From Leucobacter rhizosphaerae (GTDB lineage Bacteria; Actinomycetota; Actinomycetes; Actinomycetales; Microbacteriaceae), in assembly GCF_022919175.1 (NCBI RefSeq), contig NZ_CP095043.1, positions 2,666,001-2,730,000 of the forward strand: a stretch of DNA of 64,000 nucleotides. The letters run 5' to 3'. The notes below the pieces were generated by a model. That model was not told the DNA's origin and ran no database searches. It saw only the letters and a list, made by a program, of their open reading frames with translations. The translations under genes and the position numbers were made by a program. Position 1 is the stretch's first letter. Each line of letters opens with the position of its first letter. This document shows, in pieces, positions 8,741 to 16,917 of the stretch.

Positions 8741-10105
8741 CTACGCCTCGATATCGACGTCCTTCGTCTCGCGCGTCAGCAGCAGCGACACGAAGGTCAC
8801 GAGCGCGGTCGCCGTCAGGTAGAGCCCGACGAGCAGCGGGCTGCCATCCGCGAGGCCCCAGAGCCACACCGCGACGATGGGGGCGAGGGCCGCACCGAGG
8901 ATCGACGACACGTTGTACGCGACGGCCGATCCCGTGTACCGGATGTTCGTCGGGAACATCTCGGGGAGGAACGCGCCCATCGGTCCGAAGGTGAGCCCCA
9001 TCAACGTGAAGCCGAGCGCCAGGAAGAACATCACCATCGGCGTGCTGCCGCCGCCGAGCATCGGCACGAAGAGCAGGCCGAAGACCGCGATCGCGGCGGT
9101 CACCACCAGCAGGGTGCGCCGGCGGCCGAAGCGATCCGCGAGCGGGCCCGACACGAGCGTGAAGATCCCGAAGAACACCACACCGAACACCAGCATGAGG
9201 ATGAACGCGTTGTACGTGTACCCGGCGCCGGGCACGGGAGCGTCGCCCGGCCGTGTGCCGTAGGTCAGGGTGAACGAGGTCATCAGGTAGAAGAGCACGT
9301 AGGTCGCGAGCATCGCGAGCGTGCCGAGGATCAGCCCGCGCCAGTGGAACCTGAACGCCTCCGCGATGGGCACCCGCTTCACGGTGCCGCGCCGCTTCGT
9401 CTCCTCGAACGCGTTCGACTCGACGAGCTTCAAGCGCACCCACAGCCCCACGATCACCATCAACGCGGAGAAGAGGAACGGGATCCGCCAGCCCCACTCG
9501 AGGAACGCGGCGGAGGGCTGCCCGGGGTTCGCGGGATCGGCGAGCACCATGTTGATCACGTAGAACAGCATGTTCGCGATGATGAACCCGATCGGAGCGC
9601 CGAGCTGCGGGAACGTCCCGTACCAGGCGCGCTTGCCCTCGGGGGCGTTCTCGGTGGCGACGAGCGCCGCCCCCGACCATTCGCCGCCGATCGCGAAGCC
9701 CTGGGTGAGGCGCAGGATGAGGAGCAGCACGGCCGCCCAGGCGCCCACCATCGCGTGCGTCGGCAGCACGCCGATCAGGAAGGTCGCGATGCCCATCGTG
9801 AGGAGCGAGGCCACGAGTGTGGTCTTGCGGCCGAGGCGATCCCCGAGGTGGCCGAAGAAGACGGCGCCGACGGGGCGGGCGAGCATCGCTGCACCGAAGG
9901 TCGCGAACGACGCGAGCAGCGCGGTCGTCTCGTTGTCGGACGGGAAGAAGAGGTGAGGGAAGACGAGCACCGCCGCCGTCGCGTAGACGTAGAAGTCGTA
10001 GAACTCGATGGTGGTGCCGATGAGGCTCGCGAGGATGACGCGGGATCGCGAGTTCCGAGGAGCGGCGGGATCGGCTGGTGCGGTCGGGGAGGTGGTGGCT
10101 GACAC
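8741..10105 (-). CDS. MFS transporter, MHS (metabolite:H+ symporter) family
   Basis: 454 aa with about 12 transmembrane segments. The MFS loop motif is GHLGDRLGRKTTL, and the segment RLTQGFAIGGEWSGAALVAT is characteristic of the metabolite:H+ symporter group, which includes ProP/ShiA-like uptake systems for osmolytes and organic acids. The start is a GTG at 10105. It is downstream of, and on the same strand as, the M24 gene at 10264, with a 12-bp inverted repeat in between, so the transported compound may be the M24 substrate (inference). Confidence 0.9.
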   Translation of the reverse strand: MSATTSPTAPADPAAPRNSRSRVILASLIGTTIEFYDFYVYATAAVLVFPHLFFPSDNETTALLASFATFGAAMLARPVGAVFFGHLGDRLGRKTTLVASLLTMGIATFLIGVLPTHAMVGAWAAVLLLILRLTQGFAIGGEWSGAALVATENAPEGKRAWYGTFPQLGAPIGFIIANMLFYVINMVLADPANPGQPSAAFLEWGWRIPFLFSALMVIVGLWVRLKLVESNAFEETKRRGTVKRVPIAEAFRFHWRGLILGTLAMLATYVLFYLMTSFTLTYGTRPGDAPVPGAGYTYNAFILMLVFGVVFFGIFTLVSGPLADRFGRRRTLLVVTAAIAVFGLLFVPMLGGGSTPMVMFFLALGFTLMGLTFGPMGAFLPEMFPTNIRYTGSAVAYNVSSILGAALAPIVAVWLWGLADGSPLLVGLYLTATALVTFVSLLLTRETKDVDIEA

Positions 10106-10188
10106 AGTGGAGCTTTCAGATGAGGCGGAAAAGCCGTGCGCCTGGGCCGAGGTCGGGCTGAGCGCGCGACATCGGGCGTGTCCACTTG

Positions 10189-10223
10189 TGGCAGAACGGG
10201 GTAAGCATACGCCCGTTCTGCCA
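10189..10223. promoter_or_regulatory. perfect 12-bp inverted repeat upstream of MFS gene
   Basis: The arms TGGCAGAACGGG (10189-10200) and CCCGTTCTGCCA (10212-10223) are perfectly complementary around an 11-nt centre. The site lies between the end of the M24 gene and the start of the MFS gene, both leftward. It has no T-run on either side, so a protein-binding operator for the MFS gene is more likely than an intrinsic terminator. Confidence 0.6.
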
Positions 10224-10263
10224 GAATCTCACGTTCCGGGGTGTGGCCCCTCGTGCCCGACCC

Positions 10264-11514
10264 CTACTGGCCGACCACCATGATCTCGTGCGGGAGCTTC
10301 GACAGCAGGCTCGTCCGATCGTCCTCGATCACGAAGGTGTCGAGCAGCCCGATCCCGCACATGCTCTCGAAGTTCGCCACCATACCCGACTCGAACACCC
10401 GGTCGTCGTGCTCGCCGCCCACGACCGTGAACTTCCACTCGCCGACCCAGTCCGGCGGGAAGGCGATGCCCATCTCGTACCCGCCGATCCACACGCTCGA
10501 GTTGATCTCGAAGACACCCGCGTCCTTGTAGTACGCGTAGAGTTCGGCGTTGACGTCGCCGATGCGGACCCCCGGCCGGGCGCGCTCCGTGAGGATGTCG
10601 AAGGCGCCCGTGAGCACCTTCAGCAGTTCGACCGCACCGGCGTCCGGCTCCTTGAACGCGTAGAGCTGCGAGCGGTTCGAGTGGTACCGCTTGTAGACGC
10701 CGCACGGATCCACGTCGAGGAAGTCGTCTTCCGTGATCACCCTGCGCCCCGAGATCTCGTGGTAGACGCCGAGAGCTGCGAGCCCGACGAAGGCGACCTG
10801 GTGGAGACCTGCCGGCTCGCCGCCCGCCGCCGACAGCCCGCGGATCAGCTCGCCGTGCGCGTCGAGCTCCGTCATGCCCGGTCGCAGCACCTCGGCGAGG
10901 TGGAGCAGGCCGGCGTCGCAGATCGCGGCGGCCTTCTTGACGGCGACGATCTCGTCGGCGGACTTGATCATGCGCACGCGCCGTGCGGTGAGCGTCGCGT
11001 CGACGACACGGGCGCCCGCGTCGAGGAGCGCCCCCTCCATCATCCGCGACACCGCGGGGTTCGGGATCGCCGAGAAGAGCTCGATCCCGACGCGGGATCC
11101 GTCGACCCAGCCCTCCTTCTTCGACTCGTTCACGATGAAGCGCAGCATGCCGTCGCGCTCGTAGCGGGGGAGGAGTCGCACGTCCTTCGCGGCCGAGGTG
11201 CGCCGGATCATCTCCGTGTGCTCGATGCCCTCGAACAGGATGAAACCGGCGTCGACGCGCACGACCGTGCAGGTCAGCGGACGCCAGTCGCGCGGTCCGT
11301 TCGCCTTGTACCACCGCAGCGCGAGGCCGTGGAGCCAGTTCTGGGACTCGGGCGAGGAGAGCACCAGCGTGTCGACGCCGTCCTCGGCCATCGCCTGCTG
11401 CAGCCGGGTCAGCCGGTTCGCGTACTCCGCCTCGGAGAAGGCGATGTGGGGCTCGGTGCCCGAGATCCGCTCCTGCTGATCGGCGAGGAACTGAGTGATG
11501 GTGGAGTCGAGCAT
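10264..11514 (-). CDS. M24 family (creatinase/ectoine-hydrolase-like) metallopeptidase homologue
   Basis: 416 aa from the ATG at 11514, preceded by AGAGGTGA; an upstream in-frame start at 11553 lacks such a site. It has an N-terminal creatinase-type domain (about 1-150) and a pita-bread domain. Canonical metal positions are altered: the DxxxxxxGYxSDxTR region reads DVDPCGVYKRYHSNRSQ, and the usual GHGIG reads GYEMGIAFPPDW. A GYxxGIxxPPDW pattern is, from memory, shared with ectoine hydrolase-like proteins. It is therefore probably not an ordinary aminopeptidase; a C-N hydrolase on a small amine or osmolyte is more likely. The candidate TetR operator at 11576 lies just upstream. Confidence 0.8.
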   Translation of the reverse strand: MLDSTITQFLADQQERISGTEPHIAFSEAEYANRLTRLQQAMAEDGVDTLVLSSPESQNWLHGLALRWYKANGPRDWRPLTCTVVRVDAGFILFEGIEHTEMIRRTSAAKDVRLLPRYERDGMLRFIVNESKKEGWVDGSRVGIELFSAIPNPAVSRMMEGALLDAGARVVDATLTARRVRMIKSADEIVAVKKAAAICDAGLLHLAEVLRPGMTELDAHGELIRGLSAAGGEPAGLHQVAFVGLAALGVYHEISGRRVITEDDFLDVDPCGVYKRYHSNRSQLYAFKEPDAGAVELLKVLTGAFDILTERARPGVRIGDVNAELYAYYKDAGVFEINSSVWIGGYEMGIAFPPDWVGEWKFTVVGGEHDDRVFESGMVANFESMCGIGLLDTFVIEDDRTSLLSKLPHEIMVVGQ

Positions 11515-11575
11515 GCTCACCTCTGAGTTTCTGTGCGGAGACGTCGCGCTCACACCGATGTGCCGCGCTGCGATT

Positions 11576-11595
11576 GTGATAATAACATATTATTG
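11576..11595. promoter_or_regulatory. candidate TetR operator, copy 1
   Basis: On the minus strand it reads CAATAATATGTTATTATCAC. It matches the site at 12512-12531 at 16 of 20 positions (common core CAATAATnnGTTATTAT). It stands about 60 bp upstream of the M24 start and just beyond the 3' end of the TetR gene at 11651. It is very AT-rich in a GC-rich setting. Confidence 0.65.
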
Positions 11596-11650
11596 CCTCG
11601 ACGTATTCAGAGCCCGGGGGTCGGGGCTGCCGGGGGTGCGCGAGCTCGGG

Positions 11651-12415
11651 TCAGGCGAGCTGGGGTGACGTGCGCTCGGGTGACGTGAGCTCGGGATCGA
11701 GCAGCGCCTCCGCGACAACCTCCGGCGTCAGGGCGCGAGGCTGTGCGAGCCGTCGGTCCTGCTCGAGGGCGGCGAGGTGCGTCTTCGCCTCGGCGGGATC
11801 GACGCCGAGTTGCAGGCTCGTCCAGTCGTTGAGGATCTGCAGCATGAACTCCGGTGTCACGATGTCCGGCTCGGCGAGGGTGCGGATCGAGAGGCCGTCC
11901 ATCAGGGCGAGCATGCCCAGGGTGAGGCTGCGGGTGTCGGCCGTCGCGGGCAGGCGTCGCTGCTCCGCGAGCTGACGCAGGGCGGACTCGAGTGGTCTCG
12001 CCCACAGCTGGTACACCTGCGTCGCGACCCCGCGGAGGTGGTCGGAGCGGCCCGATCCCGACCACAGCTCGCTCCAGAAGCCCCAGCGCTCGGGGAAGGC
12101 GACGGTGCCGAAGACGTGCAGGTGGTTCATGGCGTAGATGAACCGCAGCGGATCGTCGATGTTCTCCACGCGCTGCGCGCTCTCCCGCGAGATCACGCGC
12201 ATCATCGCGCCGAACGTGGCGTCGACGAGGTTTTCGCGAGTGTCGAAGTAGTGCTGGATGAGGCCCAGGCTGACACCCGATTCGCGCGCGATGTCCTTGA
12301 GCTTCGCCGCGACGACGCCGTCGCGCGCGATCACGCGGATCGATCCGGCCAGAATCTCGGCGCGGCGACGCGTCGCCAGGTCGAGCGGTGCCGCCTGCTC
12401 AGTTCCGATGGTCAC
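11651..12415 (-). CDS. TetR family transcriptional regulator
   Basis: 254 aa from a GTG at 12415 with AGGGA upstream. The N-terminal helix-turn-helix is at about 40-65 (KLKDIARESGVSLGLIQHYF), followed by a long ligand-binding domain and a roughly 40-residue C-terminal tail, longer than in most TetR proteins. It lies between the M24 gene (same strand) and importer 2 (divergent). Two copies of a matching palindrome stand before these two transcription units (11576 and 12512), so it probably represses both together. Confidence 0.88.
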   Translation of the reverse strand: MTIGTEQAAPLDLATRRRAEILAGSIRVIARDGVVAAKLKDIARESGVSLGLIQHYFDTRENLVDATFGAMMRVISRESAQRVENIDDPLRFIYAMNHLHVFGTVAFPERWGFWSELWSGSGRSDHLRGVATQVYQLWARPLESALRQLAEQRRLPATADTRSLTLGMLALMDGLSIRTLAEPDIVTPEFMLQILNDWTSLQLGVDPAEAKTHLAALEQDRRLAQPRALTPEVVAEALLDPELTSPERTSPQLA

Positions 12416-12511
12416 GGAGGGTCCCTTCTCGTTGGTGCACCGGCGGCAATCCCCGGGCTACCGATGTACCTCACCCTATGGTCACGGTTCTCGCCGGATC
12501 TTGCGCGATGA

Positions 12512-12531
12512 CAATAATGCGTTATTATGAT
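12512..12531. promoter_or_regulatory. candidate TetR operator, copy 2
   Basis: CAATAATGCGTTATTATGAT, with inner arms AATAA/TTATT, sits 32 bp upstream of the importer 2 start and about 97 bp upstream of the divergent TetR start. The match with the site at 11576-11595 and the flanking of the TetR gene make it a strong candidate operator that would also give autoregulation. Confidence 0.65.
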
Positions 12532-12563
12532 AACCCCAAGCTGTTGACGAAGGAGTCAGGAAG

Positions 12564-13622
12564 ATGAGTCAGACCACTCGAATGATGTTGCCGGTCGCGG
12601 CCGTGGCCGCGCTCGCGCTTGCCGCGTGCTCGTCGGGCTCCGCGCCCGAGGGCGGAGATGGCGGCGGCGGCTCGCTCGTGTTCGCGAGCTACGGCAGCGC
12701 GTACCAGGACGCGCAGAACGAGGCGTTCCTCGACCCGTGGGCCGCGGAGTCCGGCGCGACTGTGCAGAACGACGGCCCGACCTCCTACCCGAAGATCCAG
12801 CAGATGGTGGAGTCGGGCAACACGATCTGGGACGTCGTCGACACGGAGCCCTACTTCCCGGTCGCGAACTGCGGCACGCTCGTCGAGGAGATCGATTTCA
12901 CGAACATCGACACCTCGAACTACCCCGAAGGCACGTGGTCGGACTGCTCGATCCCGATCGCCCAGTACTCGACCATGATGATCGTGAACTCCGACACCTA
13001 CAGCGGCTCGGCCGTGCCGAGCACCCCGGCGGACTTCTTCGACGTCGAGCAGTTCCCGGGCACCCGCATGGTGCCGGGCTGGGCCGGTGCCGGTGCGCTG
13101 GAGTTCGCCCTGCTGGCCGACGGCGTCGCTCCGGAGGATCTCTACCCGCTCGACACCGAGCGGGCCTACGCGAAGCTCGACACGATCCGCGATGATCTCA
13201 CGTTCTGGAACACAAGCTCCGAATCCCAGCAGGCGATGGAGGACGGCTCGGCCGACATGTGGCTCGCGTGGTCGGGCCGCGGCTACGAGGCCGAGAAGAA
13301 CGGGGCGAGCATCACGCCGGTGTGGGAGGACAACCTCCTCGCCTGGGCGAGCCTCAGCATCGTCAAGGGATCGAAGAATCTCGAGCAGGCGCAGAGCTTC
13401 ATCGAGTTCGCCGCGCAGGCGGAGCCGCAGGCCCGGTTCGCCGAGCTCCAGCCCTACGCCCCCGCCGACCTCTCCGCGAAGCCCGAGCTCGACGAGCTGC
13501 AGGAGAAGTGGAACGTCGCGAAAGAGGACGTGCAGTCCCAGTCCATCGTGACGAACGTCCAGTGGTGGGCCGACAACTCGGCGGACGCCGAGGCCGAGTG
13601 GACGGCCTGGTCGACGAGCTAG
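12564..13622 (+). CDS. PotD-type ABC transporter substrate-binding lipoprotein (importer 2)
   Basis: 352 aa. The signal peptide ends in a lipobox ALAAC (Cys22). The mature part starts LVFASYGSAYQDAQNEAF and carries IWDVVDTEPYF and ANCGTLVEEIDF, close to the paralogue at 18744 and more distant from that at 4600. AAGGAG at 12550 precedes the ATG. It is the first gene of importer 2, separated by 69 nt from its permease. It belongs to the polyamine-binding family; the ligand itself is not determined. Confidence 0.9.
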   Translation: MSQTTRMMLPVAAVAALALAACSSGSAPEGGDGGGGSLVFASYGSAYQDAQNEAFLDPWAAESGATVQNDGPTSYPKIQQMVESGNTIWDVVDTEPYFPVANCGTLVEEIDFTNIDTSNYPEGTWSDCSIPIAQYSTMMIVNSDTYSGSAVPSTPADFFDVEQFPGTRMVPGWAGAGALEFALLADGVAPEDLYPLDTERAYAKLDTIRDDLTFWNTSSESQQAMEDGSADMWLAWSGRGYEAEKNGASITPVWEDNLLAWASLSIVKGSKNLEQAQSFIEFAAQAEPQARFAELQPYAPADLSAKPELDELQEKWNVAKEDVQSQSIVTNVQWWADNSADAEAEWTAWSTS

Positions 13623-13691
13623 CCCCCATCGTCGGCGTCGACCGCGGCCTCGCGCCGCGCGTCGACGCCGGCACCACACCCCGGAGGAACC

Positions 13692-14543
13692 ATGCGCCCA
13701 TCGCGCCTCTTCAGCAGCGTTGCCGTCGTCCCAGCGCTCGTCATCATCCTGATCTTCTTTCTGCTGCCCATCGGCGTGATCATCGCCCGGTCGTTCACCG
13801 ATCCCGAACCGGGACTCGGGCAGTATGCAGCGGCCCTGGCCGACCCGACCACGCTCCGCGTGCTCGGCCGCACGTTCGTGACGGCGATCATCACCGTCGT
13901 GGTCTGCATCGGCCTCGGCTACCCCTTCGCCTACCTGCTCACCCTGGTCGGACCCACGGCGCGCACCCTGCTCATGGTGCTCGTGCTCGTGCCGTTCTGG
14001 ACCTCCCTCATGGCGCGCACCTTCGCGTGGATCTCGCTGCTCCAGCGAGACGGGCCGGTGTCGGCGGTGCTCGGGTTCTTCGGAGCCGAGAACGTCACGC
14101 TGCGCGGCACCCTCACGGGAGTGGTGCTCGCGATCGTGCAGATCCTCCTGCCCTACATGATCCTGACCCTCTACACCGCCCTCGCGTCCATCGACCGGCG
14201 CCAGCTCGCCGCGGCCCAGAGCCTCGGCGCGAACCGGTACAAGGCGTTCTGGCAGGTCTACCTGCCGCAGTCGCTGCCCGGCCTCTTCGCCGCGAGCTCG
14301 CTCGTGTTCATCCTGGCGCTCGGCTTCTACATCACCCCGCAGCTGATCGGCAGCCCAAAGGAGGCCATGATCGCGCAGGTGATCGGCCAGCGCGTGGAGA
14401 AGATCGTCGACTTCGCCGGCGCCGGGGCGCTCTCCGGCATCCTGCTCCTCGCGACGCTCGGTCTCTTCTGCGTCGTGATCCTCGCGGTCGCCCCGCTCAG
14501 ACGCGGCATATCCCAGATGGTGAACGGAGGTGAGACCCGGTGA
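13692..14543 (+). CDS. ABC transporter permease, PotB type (importer 2)
   Basis: 283 aa with about six transmembrane segments. The conserved cytoplasmic loop is AAAQSLGANRYKAFWQVYLPQ (about 175-195). A GGAGG site precedes the ATG. It overlaps the following permease gene by 4 nt. Residues SFTDPEPGLGQYAAAL near the N terminus match the third importer's permease, showing that the cassettes are duplicates of one ancestral type. Confidence 0.92.
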   Translation: MRPSRLFSSVAVVPALVIILIFFLLPIGVIIARSFTDPEPGLGQYAAALADPTTLRVLGRTFVTAIITVVVCIGLGYPFAYLLTLVGPTARTLLMVLVLVPFWTSLMARTFAWISLLQRDGPVSAVLGFFGAENVTLRGTLTGVVLAIVQILLPYMILTLYTALASIDRRQLAAAQSLGANRYKAFWQVYLPQSLPGLFAASSLVFILALGFYITPQLIGSPKEAMIAQVIGQRVEKIVDFAGAGALSGILLLATLGLFCVVILAVAPLRRGISQMVNGGETR

Positions 14544-15358
14544 ACGAACGCACCCGCATCCGCCTGCCGCTCCGCATCTGGGCGACGGTCGCAGCCCTGC
14601 TGCTCGTGGCGCCCACGCTCGTCGTGATCCCGCTCTCGTTCTCGGACAAGCGCAGCTTCGCGTTCCCCATCGAGGGCTGGTCGCTGCAGTGGTACGAGAA
14701 CTTCTTCACGGATCAGCGCTGGATGAACTCACTTGGCACGAGCCTGAGCCTCGCGCTGGTGGTCGGCGTCGTGGCGACCGTGCTCGGCACCCTGGCGGCC
14801 CTCGGCCTGCGCGGACTCAACGCGCGGCTCGCCGCCGTCGCGCAGGTGTCGATGATGCTGCCCATCCTCGTACCGGGGATCGTGGCCGCGATCGCCATCT
14901 TCGGTCTCTACCTGCGCTGGGGGCTCAGCGGCTCGCCGCTCGGGATCGTGCTCGCGCACATCGCGCTCGCACTGCCGTTCGTGCTGATCCCGGTGGGAAC
15001 CGCGCTCCGGGGGCTCGACGAGACGCTCGTTCGGGCCGCAGCGGTGCTCGGGGCCAGCCCGATCGCGCGCTTCATGCAGGTGCAGCTGCCGATCCTGCTG
15101 CCGGGCATCATCACGGGCTTCATCTTCGCGTTCGTGACGAGCCTTGACGAGGTGGTCATCGCCTACTTCCTGCAGTCGCCCTCGGTCCGCACCCTCCCGG
15201 TGCAGATGTACAGCTCCGTCACGGTGGAGACCGATCCCAGCATCGCGGCAGCCTCGACGCTGCTGCTGGTGCTCTCCACGTGCATCATCCTCATTCCCCG
15301 CATCGTGCAGGTCATCCAGGAACGACGTGCCGCCCGACGACAAGGAGACGTCGCATGA
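14540..15358 (+). CDS. ABC transporter permease, PotC type (importer 2)
   Basis: 272 aa, about six transmembrane segments. It contains the PotC-like stretch WSLQWYENFFTDQRW (about 49-63) and the coupling loop RAAAVLGASPIARFMQVQLP. GTG start inside the previous gene's end; its own stop overlaps the ATPase ATG (ATGA), so translation of permeases and ATPase is probably coupled. Confidence 0.92.
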   Translation: MNERTRIRLPLRIWATVAALLLVAPTLVVIPLSFSDKRSFAFPIEGWSLQWYENFFTDQRWMNSLGTSLSLALVVGVVATVLGTLAALGLRGLNARLAAVAQVSMMLPILVPGIVAAIAIFGLYLRWGLSGSPLGIVLAHIALALPFVLIPVGTALRGLDETLVRAAAVLGASPIARFMQVQLPILLPGIITGFIFAFVTSLDEVVIAYFLQSPSVRTLPVQMYSSVTVETDPSIAAASTLLLVLSTCIILIPRIVQVIQERRAARRQGDVA

Positions 15359-16479
15359 CTGTGACCCCCACCCCCGGTGCCGAGCTGCGCCTCAGCGGCC
15401 TGGTGAAGCGCTACGGCGGCACCGCCGCGGTCGCGAACGTCGACCTCGAGGTCGCCTCCGGTGAGTTCGTGACCCTGCTCGGGCCGAGCGGATCCGGCAA
15501 GACCACCACCCTGTCGATGATCGCCGGGTTCACCGTGCCCACCGACGGCCGGGTCGTGTGCGACGGCGCGGAGATCACGTCGGTGCCGCCGCACAAGCGC
15601 GGGCTCGGCATGGTGTTCCAGAACTACTCGCTCTTCCCGCACCTCACGGTCCGGGAGAACGTCGAGTTCCCGCTGCGTCAGCGCGGGGTCGCGAAGCCCG
15701 AGCGGGTGAAGCGGGCGCTCGAGGCGCTCGAGCTCGTCGAGCTGAGCGCGCGGGCGAACGCCAAGCCCACCCAGCTCAGCGGCGGCCAGCAGCAGCGTGT
15801 CGCGCTCGCCCGTGCGCTCGTCTTCCAGCCGCGACTGCTGCTCATGGACGAGCCCTTCGGCGCCCTCGACCGCGCACTGCGCGAGCGCCTGCAGCTCGAG
15901 CTGCGCCGGCTGCATCGTGAGCTCGGGATCACCGTCGTGTTCGTGACGCACGACCAGGAGGAGGCGCTCACGCTCTCCGACCGGATCGCCGTCTTCAACG
16001 AGGGCCGCATCGAGCAGGTCGGCACGCCCGAGGAGCTGTACGAGCGCCCGGCCACACTGTTCGTCGCGCGATTCATCGGGGAGTCGAACGCGATCACCGG
16101 CGAGGTGCGCGACGGCGAGTTCCTGAGCCGCCACGGCGTGCGCGTTCCAGCTCCGCAGCTGAGCGAGGGCCCCGCGGTCGCCATCGTGCGGCCCGAGCGG
16201 TTGCGCGTGGTCGCGCCGGATGCCCCTGCCGGAGACTGTGCGATCGAGGGCACGGTCGCCGACATCACCTACCTGGGCGCGCAGAGCCGCCTCGAGCTCG
16301 ACACCGCGGAGGGCCCGATCATCGTGCGTGCGGGTGTCGAGGCGGCGATGCCGTCGCTCGGGTCGACCGTGCGCCTCGCCTGGTCAGCCGAGAACACCGC
16401 AGTTTTCCACACCGAACCGGATCCGACAGAAACGAGCAACCCATGGACCGAAACCCTCGCCCCGTCCACGTCAAGCTGA
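15355..16479 (+). CDS. ABC transporter ATP-binding protein, PotA type (importer 2)
   Basis: 374 aa from the ATG at 15355, chosen because it overlaps the permease stop and follows AAGGAGACG. Walker A is GPSGSGKTT (about 44-52), with Q loop VFQNYSLFP, signature [15 protein letters not shown], Walker B LLLMDEPFGALD and switch His in VTHDQEEAL. A TOBE-type C-terminal domain is present. Its last 37 nt overlap the cupin gene in another frame. Confidence 0.93.
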   Translation: MTVTPTPGAELRLSGLVKRYGGTAAVANVDLEVASGEFVTLLGPSGSGKTTTLSMIAGFTVPTDGRVVCDGAEITSVPPHKRGLGMVFQNYSLFPHLTVRENVEFPLRQRGVAKPERVKRALEALELVELSARANAKPTQLSGGQQQRVALARALVFQPRLLLMDEPFGALDRALRERLQLELRRLHRELGITVVFVTHDQEEALTLSDRIAVFNEGRIEQVGTPEELYERPATLFVARFIGESNAITGEVRDGEFLSRHGVRVPAPQLSEGPAVAIVRPERLRVVAPDAPAGDCAIEGTVADITYLGAQSRLELDTAEGPIIVRAGVEAAMPSLGSTVRLAWSAENTAVFHTEPDPTETSNPWTETLAPSTSS

Positions 16480-16844
16480 GCGAGCTCACCCCCGTCGACG
16501 CGGAGACCGCACCGACGCGGGTGCGCATCCGCCGCATCATCACCCGCGCCGAGCACCAGAGCGAGCTCACGCAAGGGGTGTGCTGGATGGATCCTGGCGA
16601 GCAGACGAACCGCTGGTCGAGCCGCGAGACCTTCGACCGCTCGGAGGCCGAGCACTGGTACGGGCCGGTCGACGAGACGTACTACATCATCCGAGGCCGG
16701 CTGCGGCTGACCTGGGACGAGGGCGTCTTCGAGCTCGGGCCGGATGACACGGTGTACCTCGCGCCCGGGTGGACGTACCACCTGGAGAACGTGGGGGACG
16801 AGCCCGCGTTCTTCGTCTACAACATGACGCCGGCGCAGGAGTGA
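16443..16844 (+). CDS. cupin domain protein
   Basis: 133 aa single cupin domain, with the first motif around DETYYIIRGRLRLTW (about 79-93) and the second around DTVYLAPGWTYHLENVGD (about 102-119). The ATG lies inside the 3' end of the ATPase gene (37-nt overlap), so it belongs to the importer 2 operon. It lacks the usual two-His first motif, so metal binding is uncertain. The role could be substrate isomerisation or sensing, but I do not recognise a specific function. Confidence 0.8.
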   Translation: MDRNPRPVHVKLSELTPVDAETAPTRVRIRRIITRAEHQSELTQGVCWMDPGEQTNRWSSRETFDRSEAEHWYGPVDETYYIIRGRLRLTWDEGVFELGPDDTVYLAPGWTYHLENVGDEPAFFVYNMTPAQE

Positions 16845-16884
16845 TCCGGCGCTGACCGACCCTGGCGCTGGAGTGATCCGGCGC
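16838..16884 (+). repeat. 15-bp direct repeat spanning the cupin stop codon
   Basis: GGAGTGATCCGGCGC occurs at 16838-16852, including the cupin stop codon, and again at 16870-16884 just upstream of the HDAC gene. It looks like a small local duplication of the operon junction. Confidence 0.7.
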
Positions 16885-16917
16885 CGCACGACCGATCCGT
16901 ATCCGAGAGGACGAACG

